From an uncultured Clostridia bacterium (GTDB taxonomy: Bacteria; Bacillota; Clostridia; Oscillospirales; Oscillospiraceae): a DNA stretch of 34,347 nt. Positions 1-8,026 of this stretch are shown here, in pieces. Where the stretch lies: NCBI GenBank assembly GCA_947168005.1, contig CAMVKI010000004.1, positions 1 to 34,347 on the forward strand, in the 5' to 3' direction. Position 1 is the stretch's first letter. Each line of letters starts with the position of its first letter. A program made the position numbers and the translations under genes. The notes under the pieces were generated by a model. The model worked only from the letters and a program-made list of their open reading frames with translations, was not told the origin of the DNA and ran no database searches.

Positions 1-2
1 TC

Positions 3-707
3 CTCCTGCTCGCGGCGGCAGGCGTCATCGGATGGTTTCTTCCGGTCCTTATCACCGAAAATCAAGATGCCCTGCTGGAGGGAAACCCGGAGCCGGTCTC
101 GATCCAACAGATCGATGTCAGTTATCAAACCGATTTGAGCGCCGCCGATAAGCTGCGTTTGCTGCGAGAAAACCCCTTGGCGGATACAGTCCCGCTGGAA
201 CGGGGGATCTTTATGACGGAGCAGGAGGCTCGTTCCGTTATGGAGCAATTTCAGAAGGAATTGACCGGGAACCCTCTTGAACTGGAAGCAAAGGATCTCA
301 GGGTCGAACCGATGCTGCTCAGCTTTGGTTCAGAGGGGTCTGTCCTTGTATGGGATCTGGAGATCGCCCTGGACGGCGATTGGCACATCGAAGCGGTGCT
401 GGACGATCAGACGGGCCTGCTGCTGGAATGCAGCTTATCCGGCTATCCGGCATGGTGGGATACCCTGTTTCATGATTTGGAAAGCGTTACAAACCTTCGG
501 AAACACATCTGTTCCGTGCTGGGAGACGCCCTGTGCGCACACTGCAGCCGGCAATTATCTATTGCATATACCGTTTCCTTGACGGAAGAGGATATGCAGG
601 ACTTTGGGGGAAGCGGGGTGTTTCTGCTTTCAGAAAACGGGGAAGAACGGCTGCGTATTCCATTTCTGCTCATTTTGAGGGAGGGACTCCTCACAGTCAA
701 CCAATAA
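3..707 (+). CDS. Hypothetical membrane-anchored protein, 3' fragment
   Basis: The reading frame is open from the first full codon of the window, so the TTG start at 135 in the ORF track is an artefact and the gene begins upstream. The first visible residues form a hydrophobic helix (LLLAAAGVIGWFLPVLIT), which is probably an N-terminal membrane anchor. About 215 polar residues follow, with several Trp and acidic residues and no catalytic motif that I recognise. The product is therefore probably an extracytoplasmic domain tethered by one helix. Small anchored proteins of this style often sit beside anti-sigma or two-component genes, but the upstream neighbour is not visible, so no function is assigned. 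The TAA stop is followed by a strong hairpin that also contains the next gene's ribosome binding site. Confidence 0.75.
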   Translation, partial: LLLAAAGVIGWFLPVLITENQDALLEGNPEPVSIQQIDVSYQTDLSAADKLRLLRENPLADTVPLERGIFMTEQEARSVMEQFQKELTGNPLELEAKDLRVEPMLLSFGSEGSVLVWDLEIALDGDWHIEAVLDDQTGLLLECSLSGYPAWWDTLFHDLESVTNLRKHICSVLGDALCAHCSRQLSIAYTVSLTEEDMQDFGGSGVFLLSENGEERLRIPFLLILREGLLTVNQ

Positions 708-754
708 AAAAGTGAATGATGCCAAAAAGATGCCGAAAGCATGACGAACCGAAG

Positions 755-798
755 CGCTCCTTTGCTACTGTGTAAAAAACAGAGCAAAGGAGCGTTTT
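755..798 (+). terminator. 12-bp hairpin with T-run that also contains the vanY Shine-Dalgarno
   Basis: The arms CGCTCCTTTGCT (755-766) and AGCAAAGGAGCG (783-794) pair perfectly over 12 bp around a 16-nt loop, followed by TTTT. This fits an intrinsic terminator for the upstream gene. The 3' arm also contains AAAGGAG, 8 nt before the ATG at 801, so the same structure would hide the ribosome binding site of the next gene. No promoter was found between the two genes. Confidence 0.7.
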
Positions 799-800
799 CT

Positions 801-1826
801 ATGTCATCAAAAGAACTGGCAAGACGACGGGCGCGGCGCAGGAGGTTCTATCTCAAGCGGTTCGCGTTCCTTGGGGGCATACTTCTTCTGACGGCGGGAC
901 TTGCGGGGCTGTTATTATCCTGCGTGCTCGCGGATCCAGCGGAGACAGTAGCTCCGTCCGGGGAGGGAAGAACTTCCCCAGCGGCGCCTGACGCCGCAGA
1001 AACGGGAGAAGTCTCCGAGACCGCATCCGAGCCGCTCCCGGAGGGTTGGGAACGGATCGACGTACCGGAATCCGCTCTGGCGGAGGGGACCCTGGTTTTG
1101 GTCAACGGGGAAGCCGCCTTTGACGCCTCCAGGGCCAAAACAATCTCCGTCTACGAGGGCAAGAACAGGAACTATCTGGTCAAGAACATCTATCTCAGCG
1201 TGACGCCGGAGACCCTGGAGGCGCTCAACGCATGGATGGAAGCATTTGCGGGGGAGACCGGGATCACGGACGTCAATATCGTCGCCGGCTGGAGAAGTCT
1301 GGAGGACCAGACCAAGCTCTATGACAACGCCGTTGCCAAAAAAGGTCAGGGCTATGCCGACACCTACCTCGCCCTGCCCGGTCACAGCGAGCATCATACG
1401 GGTCTGGCCGTCGACCTGGATACCTACAACGTCGAAGACGGGACCAGCGGCGGCTTCGACGGCGAAGGGGAATATGCCTGGGCCGTGGACCACGCCTGGG
1501 AATACGGCTTCATCCAGCGCTATCCGCCTTCCAAGAGCGGGATCACAGGAATTGACTATGAATCCTGGCACTTCCGCTACGTCGGGCTCCCGCATTCCTG
1601 TGTCATGGCAAGTGAAAACCTCTGTCTGGAGGAGTATATCGAGCTTCTGCGCGGCTATCCCTTCTTCGGCGAACACCTCAGCGTGTGCTGCCTCGGCGTC
1701 GATTACGAGCTCTATTTCTGCCCAAAGGACCGGGTGATCGTCCCAACAGCGGGGCGTTACACGGTCTGCGGCAACAATGTGGACGGGTTCGTGGTGGTGC
1801 TCAAAAAAACGGAGCCCGCGGCCTGA
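801..1826 (+). CDS. VanY-type D-alanyl-D-alanine carboxypeptidase (M15B)
   Basis: This is a zinc D,D-carboxypeptidase that trims the terminal D-Ala from peptidoglycan stem peptides outside the cell. The start is set at ATG 801 because AAAGGAG lies 8 nt upstream; the longer ORF in the track would translate through the hairpin. Residues 1-20 are very basic, a membrane helix follows at about 21-43, and then comes a Ser/Pro/Glu-rich linker. The catalytic domain carries the M15B signature S-x-H-x-x-G-x-A-x-D at 196-205 (SEHHTGLAVD) and the second metal/catalytic motif ESWH at 254-257. The length of 341 aa is normal for an anchored VanY with a C-terminal extension. No vanR/S or ligase gene is nearby, so a glycopeptide-resistance role is not supported and general wall remodelling is more likely. 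Confidence 0.9.
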   Translation: MSSKELARRRARRRRFYLKRFAFLGGILLLTAGLAGLLLSCVLADPAETVAPSGEGRTSPAAPDAAETGEVSETASEPLPEGWERIDVPESALAEGTLVLVNGEAAFDASRAKTISVYEGKNRNYLVKNIYLSVTPETLEALNAWMEAFAGETGITDVNIVAGWRSLEDQTKLYDNAVAKKGQGYADTYLALPGHSEHHTGLAVDLDTYNVEDGTSGGFDGEGEYAWAVDHAWEYGFIQRYPPSKSGITGIDYESWHFRYVGLPHSCVMASENLCLEEYIELLRGYPFFGEHLSVCCLGVDYELYFCPKDRVIVPTAGRYTVCGNNVDGFVVVLKKTEPAA

Positions 1827-1857
1827 CGGCTCCACACACGGAGCGGTCAGGCCGCGG
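1816..1857. terminator. Hairpin between convergent genes
   Basis: CCGCGGCCTGAC (1816-1827) pairs with GTCAGGCCGCGG (1846-1857), and the stem continues inward by five more pairs after one mismatch. The stem includes the vanY stop codon. On the minus strand a run of seven T follows six bases after the stem, so it probably ends the minus-strand ohrR transcript and may also act on vanY. Confidence 0.55.
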
Positions 1858-1866
1858 ACAGCAGAC

Positions 1867-2328
1867 TCAATCGGGAACTGCCAGCAGCTTATAGAGCAGC
1901 TTATAGAGCACAGCGGCCTCCTCGGGGGACAGGGTCACGCAGGCCCGCATGCCCTCGGGGACGGCCAGGGCCTTTTCCCGCAGGGCCGTTCCCGCCTCCG
2001 TCAGCCGGACCACCAGAACCCGCTCGTCGGCCTCGCTGCGCCTGCGGGTGACGTAGCCCTTGGCCTGGAGGCTTTTGAGCAGAGGCGTCAGGGTGCCGCT
2101 GTCCAGATAGAGGCGCTGCCCCAGCTGCTTGACGCTGAGCTCGCCCTCCTCCCAGAGGACCATCATGGTGATGTACTGGGTGTAGGTCAGGTCCAGGGCC
2201 TCCAGATGGGGCCGATAGTGCCGGATGATCTCCCGGGAGGCGGCATAGAGGGGGAAGCAGAGCTGGTTTTCCAGCTTCAGACCGGCATAGCGGTCCGGCG
2301 CGGCGGCCTCAGGCATGGGTCCGGTCAT
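1867..2328 (-). CDS. ohrR: OhrR-type MarR family transcriptional regulator
   Basis: This is a winged-helix MarR-family DNA-binding protein, most similar in motif content to OhrR, the organic-peroxide sensor. The diagnostic segment NQLCFPLYAASREI near the N-terminus holds the single reactive Cys (C24), and the wing region reads DSGTLTPLLKSLQAKGYV followed by RRRSEADER, as expected for OhrR. The length of 153 aa is standard. The ATG at 2328 overlaps the end of the upstream TSCPD gene by 20 nt; an internal Met at residue 5 is an alternative start. In characterised systems OhrR represses ohr and is inactivated by Cys oxidation, but no ohr peroxidase is in this window, so the target is unknown. 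The C-terminus has a 12-bp tandem duplication that gives YKLLYKLL. Confidence 0.85.
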   Translation of the reverse strand: MTGPMPEAAAPDRYAGLKLENQLCFPLYAASREIIRHYRPHLEALDLTYTQYITMMVLWEEGELSVKQLGQRLYLDSGTLTPLLKSLQAKGYVTRRRSEADERVLVVRLTEAGTALREKALAVPEGMRACVTLSPEEAAVLYKLLYKLLAVPD

Positions 2329-2566
2329 AGGCCTGACGGACGGCGATGGCGAGCTGGTCGGCGCAGGAGGTGGGCTTGTAGCCGCAGGTGTTGCCCTTCA
2401 GATAGCTCTCGATCTGCTCCACGGTCATGCCGTTGACGAGCTTGCTGATGGCCTTCAGGTTGCCGTTGCAGCCGCCGATGAACTCCACGTCGCTCACAAC
2501 GTCGCCGTTCAGGTCGAAATTGATCTGCACGGAGCAGACGCCCCGGGTCCGGTAAGATTGTCTCAT
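2309..2566 (-). CDS. TSCPD domain small protein (TIGR03905-like)
   Basis: This 85-residue protein matches the small TSCPD family often annotated TIGR03905. It has the early RGVCS motif, the segment GGCNGNLKAISKLVNGM and the late CGYKPTSCADQLA motif, giving several conserved Cys residues. The ORF track starts it at a TTG (2584), but GGAAAGGA on the minus strand is best spaced for the ATG at 2566, giving the usual family length. A related domain occurs at the C-terminus of some class II ribonucleotide reductases, but the standalone protein has no firm function. It is the first gene of a two-gene unit with the OhrR-type regulator and overlaps it by 20 nt, which suggests translational coupling. 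Confidence 0.8.
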   Translation of the reverse strand: MRQSYRTRGVCSVQINFDLNGDVVSDVEFIGGCNGNLKAISKLVNGMTVEQIESYLKGNTCGYKPTSCADQLAIAVRQAYDRTHA

Positions 2567-2601
2567 TTGTTTCATCCTTTCCAATTAGATTGCATACAAC
2601 C

Positions 2602-2630
2602 AATATACAGGCTTCCGGGCGGTTTGTCAA
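2602..2630 (-). promoter_or_regulatory. Promoter for the TSCPD-ohrR unit
   Basis: Read on the minus strand, TTGACA (2625-2630) and TATATT (2602-2607) are separated by exactly 17 bp, and the TSCPD start lies about 35 nt downstream of the -10 box. No convincing OhrR palindrome was seen at the promoter. Confidence 0.8.
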
Positions 2631-2681
2631 GAGCCGCGGCGGAACGGGATGAAAAAAACAGCGCCTTTTTGATAGAAACAC

Positions 2682-2710
2682 TTGCACATCGGCCCAGAAC
2701 GCGCTATAAT
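2682..2710 (+). promoter_or_regulatory. Promoter for the aquaporin gene
   Basis: TTGCAC (2682-2687) and TATAAT (2705-2710) are separated by 17 bp, a near-consensus sigma-A promoter. The predicted start of transcription is about 40 nt before the aquaporin ATG. It is divergent from the TSCPD-ohrR promoter. Confidence 0.85.
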
Positions 2711-2758
2711 AATCAGGACAAAAGCAAAGGCTTTTGATCAGAAAAGGAGGTAATGTAC

Positions 2759-3463
2759 ATGAAAGATCTGAGAAAGTATGTCGCGGAATTCATCGGCACC
2801 TTTGTCCTGGTTCTGGTGGCCTGCGGCACCGCCGTCGCCATCGGCTGCGACGTGCAGGGCGGTTATCTGGCGGTTGCCGGCGCCTTCGGTCTGGTCATTG
2901 TCGCCATGGCCTATTCCATCGGCAACATCTCCGGCTGCCACATCAACCCCGCTGTCTCCATCGCCATGCTGGTCAGCAAGAAGATGAACGTCAAGGACTT
3001 CTGCTGCTACGTGATTGCCCAGTGCCTGGGCGCCATTGCCGGCGCCGCTCTGCTGGGCGTGCTCTTCGGCTTCGACTGCGGCTTCGGCGCCAACGCGCTG
3101 CAGAAGCTCGGCGAGGTTCAGGTCACCCCGACCCAGGGCTTCATCGCCGAGGTCGTGCTGACCTGTATCTTCGTCCTTGCCATTCTGGGCGTCACCTCCC
3201 GCGAGGCCTTCAGCAAGGTTGCCGGTCTGGTCATCGGCGGCACCCTGACCTTGGTCCATCTGCTGGGCATTGCCCTCACCGGCACCAGCGTGAACCCGGC
3301 CCGTTCTCTCGGCCCCGCCATCTTTGCCGGCGGCGACGCCCTGAGCCAGGTCTGGATCTTCATCCTGGCCCCGCTGGTCGGCGGCATCCTGGCCGCTCTG
3401 ATCTGGATGTTCCTCGACAAGAAGGATCCCGAGCCCAAGAAGAGCAACAACAAGAAGAGATAA
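2759..3463 (+). CDS. MIP family aquaporin (AqpZ-like water channel)
   Basis: This is a six-helix membrane channel of the major intrinsic protein family. Both pore-lining half-helix motifs are present: HINPAVS at about 61-67 and VNPARSLGP at about 178-186. The residue after the second NPAR is Ser rather than the Asp of glycerol facilitators, and a His in LVHLLG (about H167) matches the AqpZ selectivity-filter position, so water is the likelier substrate. The start is ATG 2759, because AAAGGAGG ends 8 nt before it; the in-frame ATG at 2753 is only 2 nt from the Shine-Dalgarno. The gene is monocistronic, with its own promoter and a strong terminator. The tail is short and Lys-rich. The 234-aa length is typical. 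Confidence 0.92.
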   Translation: MKDLRKYVAEFIGTFVLVLVACGTAVAIGCDVQGGYLAVAGAFGLVIVAMAYSIGNISGCHINPAVSIAMLVSKKMNVKDFCCYVIAQCLGAIAGAALLGVLFGFDCGFGANALQKLGEVQVTPTQGFIAEVVLTCIFVLAILGVTSREAFSKVAGLVIGGTLTLVHLLGIALTGTSVNPARSLGPAIFAGGDALSQVWIFILAPLVGGILAALIWMFLDKKDPEPKKSNNKKR

Positions 3464-3476
3464 GCTCCTTTTACAG

Positions 3477-3512
3477 AAAACGTCCGCGGTCCCGTGACCG
3501 CGGACGTTTTTT
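3477..3512. terminator. Strong bidirectional terminator
   Basis: AAAACGTCCGCGGTC (3477-3491) pairs perfectly with GACCGCGGACGTTTT (3496-3510) around a 4-nt loop. Six T follow on the plus strand and four T on the minus strand. It lies between the convergent aquaporin and lacZ genes and probably serves both. Confidence 0.92.
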
Positions 3513-3524
3513 GTGCACTCCGTA

Positions 3525-6473
3525 TCATTCGGCTTCGACGCGGATCACAAAGCAGAGCACATAGTCCTCCGTGACGGGATAGGTGAACTCCGGCGCGGTC
3601 CGGGGGCCGCAGGAGCCGGTGCCGATGCCCTGCTGGAAGGCCTGAATCGATACATAGGTCCCGGTGCAGAGCTCGTCCTCCCGGTGCTTCATCTTCGTCA
3701 GCGCCAGATCGGAGCAGGGCTTGACGCCCAGCTCGAAGGGCCGGTCCACGGCCTCAAAGCGGACGCGGAGCGCTCCGTCGGAGAGCTCGGCCCAGCTGCA
3801 GTCACAGCGGTTGCCGCTCTCCTGGGGCTTGATATTCGGCTCGGTCATATCCGTCACGCGGGCCTGAGCTTCTCCGATGGGGAACTGCTCCTTCATATCG
3901 CAGTAGCTCTCGCCGGTCCGCCCGCGATACCGCACCCGGTCAAAGCTGCGGTGCAGGCGGAAGACCTTGCCGAAGCGGGGAAGGGTCCCCTTGCCCCGGA
4001 CACAGTGCAGACGGCTGGTGACGAGGACCCCGTTTTCGGTGCCCTCATAGGTATCCGTGAGCTCGAAGGCCGTCAGGGGGTCCCGGCTCAGCCGGGAACG
4101 GACTTCGCAGCCGTGGGGGCTCTGCTTGACCGAGAGGACCGTCTCTTTGGTTCCGTACCACTTTTTCATGGTGTTGCCGCCCTGGGGGTCCCGGTCGTTG
4201 TCCGTGGCGGCCCGCCAGAGGCTCGTGGAGGGCGTCATGGCCGTGAGCTTGTGGCCGTTGGGCAGGTCCAGGCAGAACCGTCCGTCGGTGAAGCGGACCG
4301 AGGCCGGAAGCGGACGGGTCTCCGGCAGAGGCAGCTCCGGCTCCTCCAGGGTGAGCTGCTCCACGGAAACCTCCCGGCCGGTGCGGGTATCGGTGGTGAC
4401 GACGGCGGCCATGAGGCCGTCCTTCGTCCTCGCGCCCAGGGGCAGCTCCACCCGAAGCTTCGACAGCGGAGCGAGCTCGGGGCGGAGCTCCGTCTCGCTG
4501 CCGTCATTCCAATGGAAGCGCAGCCGGTAGGCGGAGCCCGGCGTAAAGGCCGTGGTGTTGAAGAGCTCGAAGGTATTGCCCTCCAGGTGCCGGACCCGGA
4601 TGGGCCGATAGAGGTGACGGACGATCCAGGCCCCGGTGGAGGGGCTGCGGTCCGGGTAGAACAGACCGTCCACGCAGAAGTTTCCGTCGTGGGTCCATTC
4701 CCCGTGGTCGCCGCCGTAGGTATAGCTGCCGTCGGCGTGGAGCACCGCGTGATCGACCATCTCCCACACGCAGCCGCCCAGAAGATTGTCGTGGCCGTAG
4801 ATGAGCTTCCAGTAGGCCTCGGCGTTGCCGGGGCCCACGCCCATGGCGTGGGCGTACTCGCAGAGGAAGTAGGGCCGGTCGTTCAGCGGCGCTTCCTTGC
4901 GCCGGTGCTCGGCCACGGCCAGCACGTCCTCGGGCTCCGGGTACATCTCGCTGCCAATGTCGTAGGCCTTTCGCCTGCAGTGGATGATGGACTCGTAGTG
5001 GACAGGCAGGGAAGTCCGGGCCTTGAGCCAGTGATACATGGCGTCGGTGTTTTTGGTGCCGCCGGACTCGTTGCCCAGGGACCACATCAGGATACAGCTG
5101 TTTCCGTGGAGCTTGTCCCGGCCGTAGAGCCGGGCGATCCGGTCCAGATACCGGGGCTCCCAGCTGGGGTTGTCGGAGATCAGATCGTAGCTGGGGGGCA
5201 GATGGTGGGCCCAGGTGCCGTGGGTCTCCAGGTCGTTTTCGTCGATGATGTAGAGGCCCAGCTCCTCCGCCAGCTCCAGGAGCAGGGGATCGGGGGGATA
5301 GTGGGAGGTACGGATCGTGTCGATGTTGAAGGCCTTGCAGGTCCGCAGGTCCCGCTCGATCTCGGCGGGAGTCAGGGTGTAGCCCTCTGTGGGGGAGCTA
5401 TCGTGGTGGTTGACGCCCTTGAGCTTCAGCTTTTTCCCGTTGAGCAGGAAGACGTCGCCCCGAATCTCCACGGTCCGGAAGCCGATCCGCTCCTTGACGC
5501 AGCAGCTTTCCGTCTCATAGTAGAGATCGTAGAGGACAGGGAACTCCGCGTTCCATTCTGTCACCGCCAGATCCTCGAAGCAAAGCTGGGCGTTCCCGTT
5601 GATTACAAGCGCCTCGGCGCTGCGGGACAGGCCGTGTCCGGACAGGGTAAAGCGGACCCTGGTCCCCTCGGCGGCCTCGGCGCGCAGGGTCAGGGCATAG
5701 GAGCTTCCCCGTTTTTCGGTCTTTGCGTCGATGTCCCAGAGATCCGTGGGCTCGGAGACCCGCAGCAGCACGTCCCGGAAGATGCCGTTGTTCCGGAACA
5801 TGTCCTGGCATTCCAGATAGGTCCCGGTACACCAGCGGCGCACCAGGGCCAGCAGCTCGTTCTTCCCCGGCCGCAGGAAGGGCGTCAGGTCGAACTCCGC
5901 CGTGTTGTGGGCGCCTTCGGAGTAGCCGACGAACTGCCCGTTGACGTAGAGCTCCAGACAGCTGGCGACGCCGAGGAAGGAGATCACATACCGGCGCTCC
6001 TCCGGCCCCAGCTCCAGAAAGCGGCGGTAGACGCCCACGAAGTTGTACTCGTCCTTGGGCGTTTTCCACCGGGGAGAGATTCCCTGATCGAAGCCGATCC
6101 AGGTGAAGACCCGGCCCACGGGCTCGAGGGTGGGGATCCGCGGGGGATCGAAGGGGAATTGATAGCGGACGTTCAGATAGAAGGGCCGGTCGATGCCGTG
6201 GAACTGCCAGCAGCCCGGGACGGGCATGGTGTCAAAGCGGAGCGCGTCGGTATCCAGCACCGCGGGCAGCTCGGCGGGCCGGGGATAGAATTTGAAATCC
6301 CAGTCCCCGTTCAGGCAGAGGACCTTGGAAGAGCCGTAGCGCTTCTCCAGGGGGCCCACGGCGTCGGCCCGCTCCCGGTCGGGATAGGGGATGAAATAGC
6401 TTCTGGGCGGGAGCTTGTTTTGCTCATAGACCGCAAAGCTGTGGTAGTTTTCGCTGTTGATCTGATATTTCAT
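3525..6473 (-). CDS. lacZ: Beta-galactosidase, glycoside hydrolase family 2 (LacZ type)
   Basis: This is a 982-residue five-domain LacZ-type enzyme that hydrolyses beta-galactosides such as lactose. The N-terminal jelly-roll domain, Ig-like domain and TIM barrel are recognisable. The acid/base Glu is in WSLGNESGG (about residue 469) and the nucleophile Glu is in LCEYAHAMG (about 539). The C-terminal small-chain domain is marked by TSLWRAATDNDRDPQGG. There is no signal peptide, so it acts in the cytoplasm on imported sugar. The ATG at 6473 has AAAGGA upstream, inside the last codons of murC, and only 3 nt separate the murC stop from this start, so the two genes should be co-transcribed. No lactose permease or lac-type regulator is in the window. 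Substrates other than lactose are possible for a gut organism. Confidence 0.93.
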   Translation of the reverse strand: MKYQINSENYHSFAVYEQNKLPPRSYFIPYPDRERADAVGPLEKRYGSSKVLCLNGDWDFKFYPRPAELPAVLDTDALRFDTMPVPGCWQFHGIDRPFYLNVRYQFPFDPPRIPTLEPVGRVFTWIGFDQGISPRWKTPKDEYNFVGVYRRFLELGPEERRYVISFLGVASCLELYVNGQFVGYSEGAHNTAEFDLTPFLRPGKNELLALVRRWCTGTYLECQDMFRNNGIFRDVLLRVSEPTDLWDIDAKTEKRGSSYALTLRAEAAEGTRVRFTLSGHGLSRSAEALVINGNAQLCFEDLAVTEWNAEFPVLYDLYYETESCCVKERIGFRTVEIRGDVFLLNGKKLKLKGVNHHDSSPTEGYTLTPAEIERDLRTCKAFNIDTIRTSHYPPDPLLLELAEELGLYIIDENDLETHGTWAHHLPPSYDLISDNPSWEPRYLDRIARLYGRDKLHGNSCILMWSLGNESGGTKNTDAMYHWLKARTSLPVHYESIIHCRRKAYDIGSEMYPEPEDVLAVAEHRRKEAPLNDRPYFLCEYAHAMGVGPGNAEAYWKLIYGHDNLLGGCVWEMVDHAVLHADGSYTYGGDHGEWTHDGNFCVDGLFYPDRSPSTGAWIVRHLYRPIRVRHLEGNTFELFNTTAFTPGSAYRLRFHWNDGSETELRPELAPLSKLRVELPLGARTKDGLMAAVVTTDTRTGREVSVEQLTLEEPELPLPETRPLPASVRFTDGRFCLDLPNGHKLTAMTPSTSLWRAATDNDRDPQGGNTMKKWYGTKETVLSVKQSPHGCEVRSRLSRDPLTAFELTDTYEGTENGVLVTSRLHCVRGKGTLPRFGKVFRLHRSFDRVRYRGRTGESYCDMKEQFPIGEAQARVTDMTEPNIKPQESGNRCDCSWAELSDGALRVRFEAVDRPFELGVKPCSDLALTKMKHREDELCTGTYVSIQAFQQGIGTGSCGPRTAPEFTYPVTEDYVLCFVIRVEAE

Positions 6474-6476
6474 GGT

Positions 6477-7853
6477 TCAGTCCTTTTTCTCGCAGATGGC
6501 CTCTCCCGCCTTGTAGATGTCGCCGGCGCCCACGGTCAGGATGATGTCTCCCGGGCGGGCGATGTTCCGCAGATAGGCGGAGACCTCCGGCAGGGTGTCG
6601 AAGCAGAGAGAGCCGGGGATCTCGGCGGCCAGGTCGCTGGAGTGGATGTTCAGGGTGTTGCGCTCCCGGGCGGCGTAAATCTCCGTCAGCACCAGCACGT
6701 CGGGCTTCCGCAGCTCCTCCACGAACTGGCCGAAGAGGGCCTTGGTCCGGGTGAAGGTGTGGGGCTGGAAGGCCACGATGACCCGCTCGTAGCCCATGGT
6801 GCGCACCGCCTCCAGCATGGCCCGGACCTCGTGGGGGTGGTGGGCGTAGTCGTCGTAGACGTCGGCGCCGTTGCACTGCCCCTTAAATTCGAGCCGCCGC
6901 CCCGCGCCCCGAAAGCCGGTAAGGGCCTTTGCCGCCACAGCGCCGTCAATGCCCATGTGCCAGGCCACGGCGCAGGCGCCCAGGGCGTTGATGAGGTTGA
7001 ACTTGCCGTAGACCGAGAGCGAGAGCTCGCAGTAGGGCTCCCCGGCGCAGATCACCGTGCAGCGCCGCCAGTCCTCGGAGACCTTCTCCGGGTGGACGTC
7101 GTTGGCCGCGCTCAGACCGAAGCGCAGATAGGACAGGCCCCGCAGGGCGTCGGCGGTGTTGGGATCGTCGCCGTTGGCGATGACGATGCCCTCGGGAGGC
7201 ACCAGCTTGGCAAAGTGCCGGAAGGAGGCCTTGATCTCGCCGAGGTCCTTGAAGAAGTCCAGATGGTCCTCCTCGATGTTGTTGATGACGGCAACGGTGG
7301 GGGAAAAGTTGTGGAAGGAGTTGCAGTATTCGCAGCTCTCGGCAATGATCGTGTCGCCGCTGCCCACCCGGTGCCCGGCGTGGAGCAGGGGCAGATAGCC
7401 GCCGATCATGACCGTCGGGTCCCGCTCCGCCTCCATGAAGATGTGGGTAATCATGGCGGTGGTGGTGGTCTTGCCGTGGGTGCCGGCGATGCAGACCGCG
7501 TTTTGATATTCCTGCATCAGCACGCCCCAGGCCTCTGCCCGCTCGAAGACGGGGATGCCGGCGGCTCTGGCGGCGGCAATCTCCGGGTTGTCGTTGTGGG
7601 CGGCGGCGGTCCGGACGACGCAGGCCGCGCCCCGGACGTTTTCCGCCCGGTGGCCGATGTAGACGGTGATCCCGGCGGCCTTGAGCTCGTCGGTGGAGAC
7701 GGAGGAATTCATATCGGAGCCGCTGATCTCCATGCCGCGCTCCCGAAGCACAAGGGCCAGGGGCCGCATGGAAACGCCGCCGATGCCCACCAGATGAACG
7801 CGCTTGCCGGGCTGGAAACAGGCCCGGATCTTTTTTACGGTTTTCGCTTGCAT
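6477..7853 (-). CDS. murC: UDP-N-acetylmuramate--L-alanine ligase
   Basis: MurC is the ATP-dependent cytoplasmic ligase that adds L-Ala to UDP-MurNAc, the first amino-acid step of peptidoglycan synthesis. The N-terminal Rossmann motif HLVGIGGVSMRPLA, the ATP-binding loop GTHGKTTTT (124-132), the segment NNIEEDHLDFF and the C-terminal YDDYAHHP (333-340) are all present. The start is ATG 7853, with AGGAGGT 7 nt upstream; the ORF-track start at 7907 lies 18 codons too far out. At 458 aa it is normal length. The usual GxHN segment reads GKFN here, a small departure at about residue 285. It heads a two-gene unit with lacZ and has its own strong promoter. It lies outside any dcw (cell-wall/division) cluster. 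Confidence 0.95.
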   Translation of the reverse strand: MQAKTVKKIRACFQPGKRVHLVGIGGVSMRPLALVLRERGMEISGSDMNSSVSTDELKAAGITVYIGHRAENVRGAACVVRTAAAHNDNPEIAAARAAGIPVFERAEAWGVLMQEYQNAVCIAGTHGKTTTTAMITHIFMEAERDPTVMIGGYLPLLHAGHRVGSGDTIIAESCEYCNSFHNFSPTVAVINNIEEDHLDFFKDLGEIKASFRHFAKLVPPEGIVIANGDDPNTADALRGLSYLRFGLSAANDVHPEKVSEDWRRCTVICAGEPYCELSLSVYGKFNLINALGACAVAWHMGIDGAVAAKALTGFRGAGRRLEFKGQCNGADVYDDYAHHPHEVRAMLEAVRTMGYERVIVAFQPHTFTRTKALFGQFVEELRKPDVLVLTEIYAARERNTLNIHSSDLAAEIPGSLCFDTLPEVSAYLRNIARPGDIILTVGAGDIYKAGEAICEKKD

Positions 7854-7922
7854 ACGCGATACCTCCTGCAGTGGAATGTCCGCGAAGCGCGGAAAATTTC
7901 TGCTCAAAACTGCTTTCTATCT

Positions 7923-7951
7923 ATTATAGTATGGAATGGCGGAATGCGCAA
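7923..7951 (-). promoter_or_regulatory. Promoter for murC-lacZ
   Basis: On the minus strand TTGCGC (7946-7951) and TATAAT (7923-7928) are separated by 17 bp, about 70 nt before the murC ATG. The intergenic region 7854-8026 is divergent towards the symporter, for which I could not identify a clear promoter. Confidence 0.8.
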
Positions 7952-8026
7952 GTGTTTTTTCATTTTCTCTCCGGAGAGAACATAGGCTTTCCACGGAGGC
8001 CCCGGCCTTCCGGAAAGGGGAGAACG

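Noticed and set aside
801-1826. VanY gene as part of a glycopeptide-resistance cluster
   Set aside because: No vanR/S regulator, ligase, vanH or vanX gene is next to it; housekeeping wall trimming is more likely.
3513-7985. Plus-strand ORF of 1490 aa opposite lacZ and murC
   Set aside because: It spans two well-recognised minus-strand genes and the gap between them, has low-complexity composition and no ribosome site; it is an antisense shadow.
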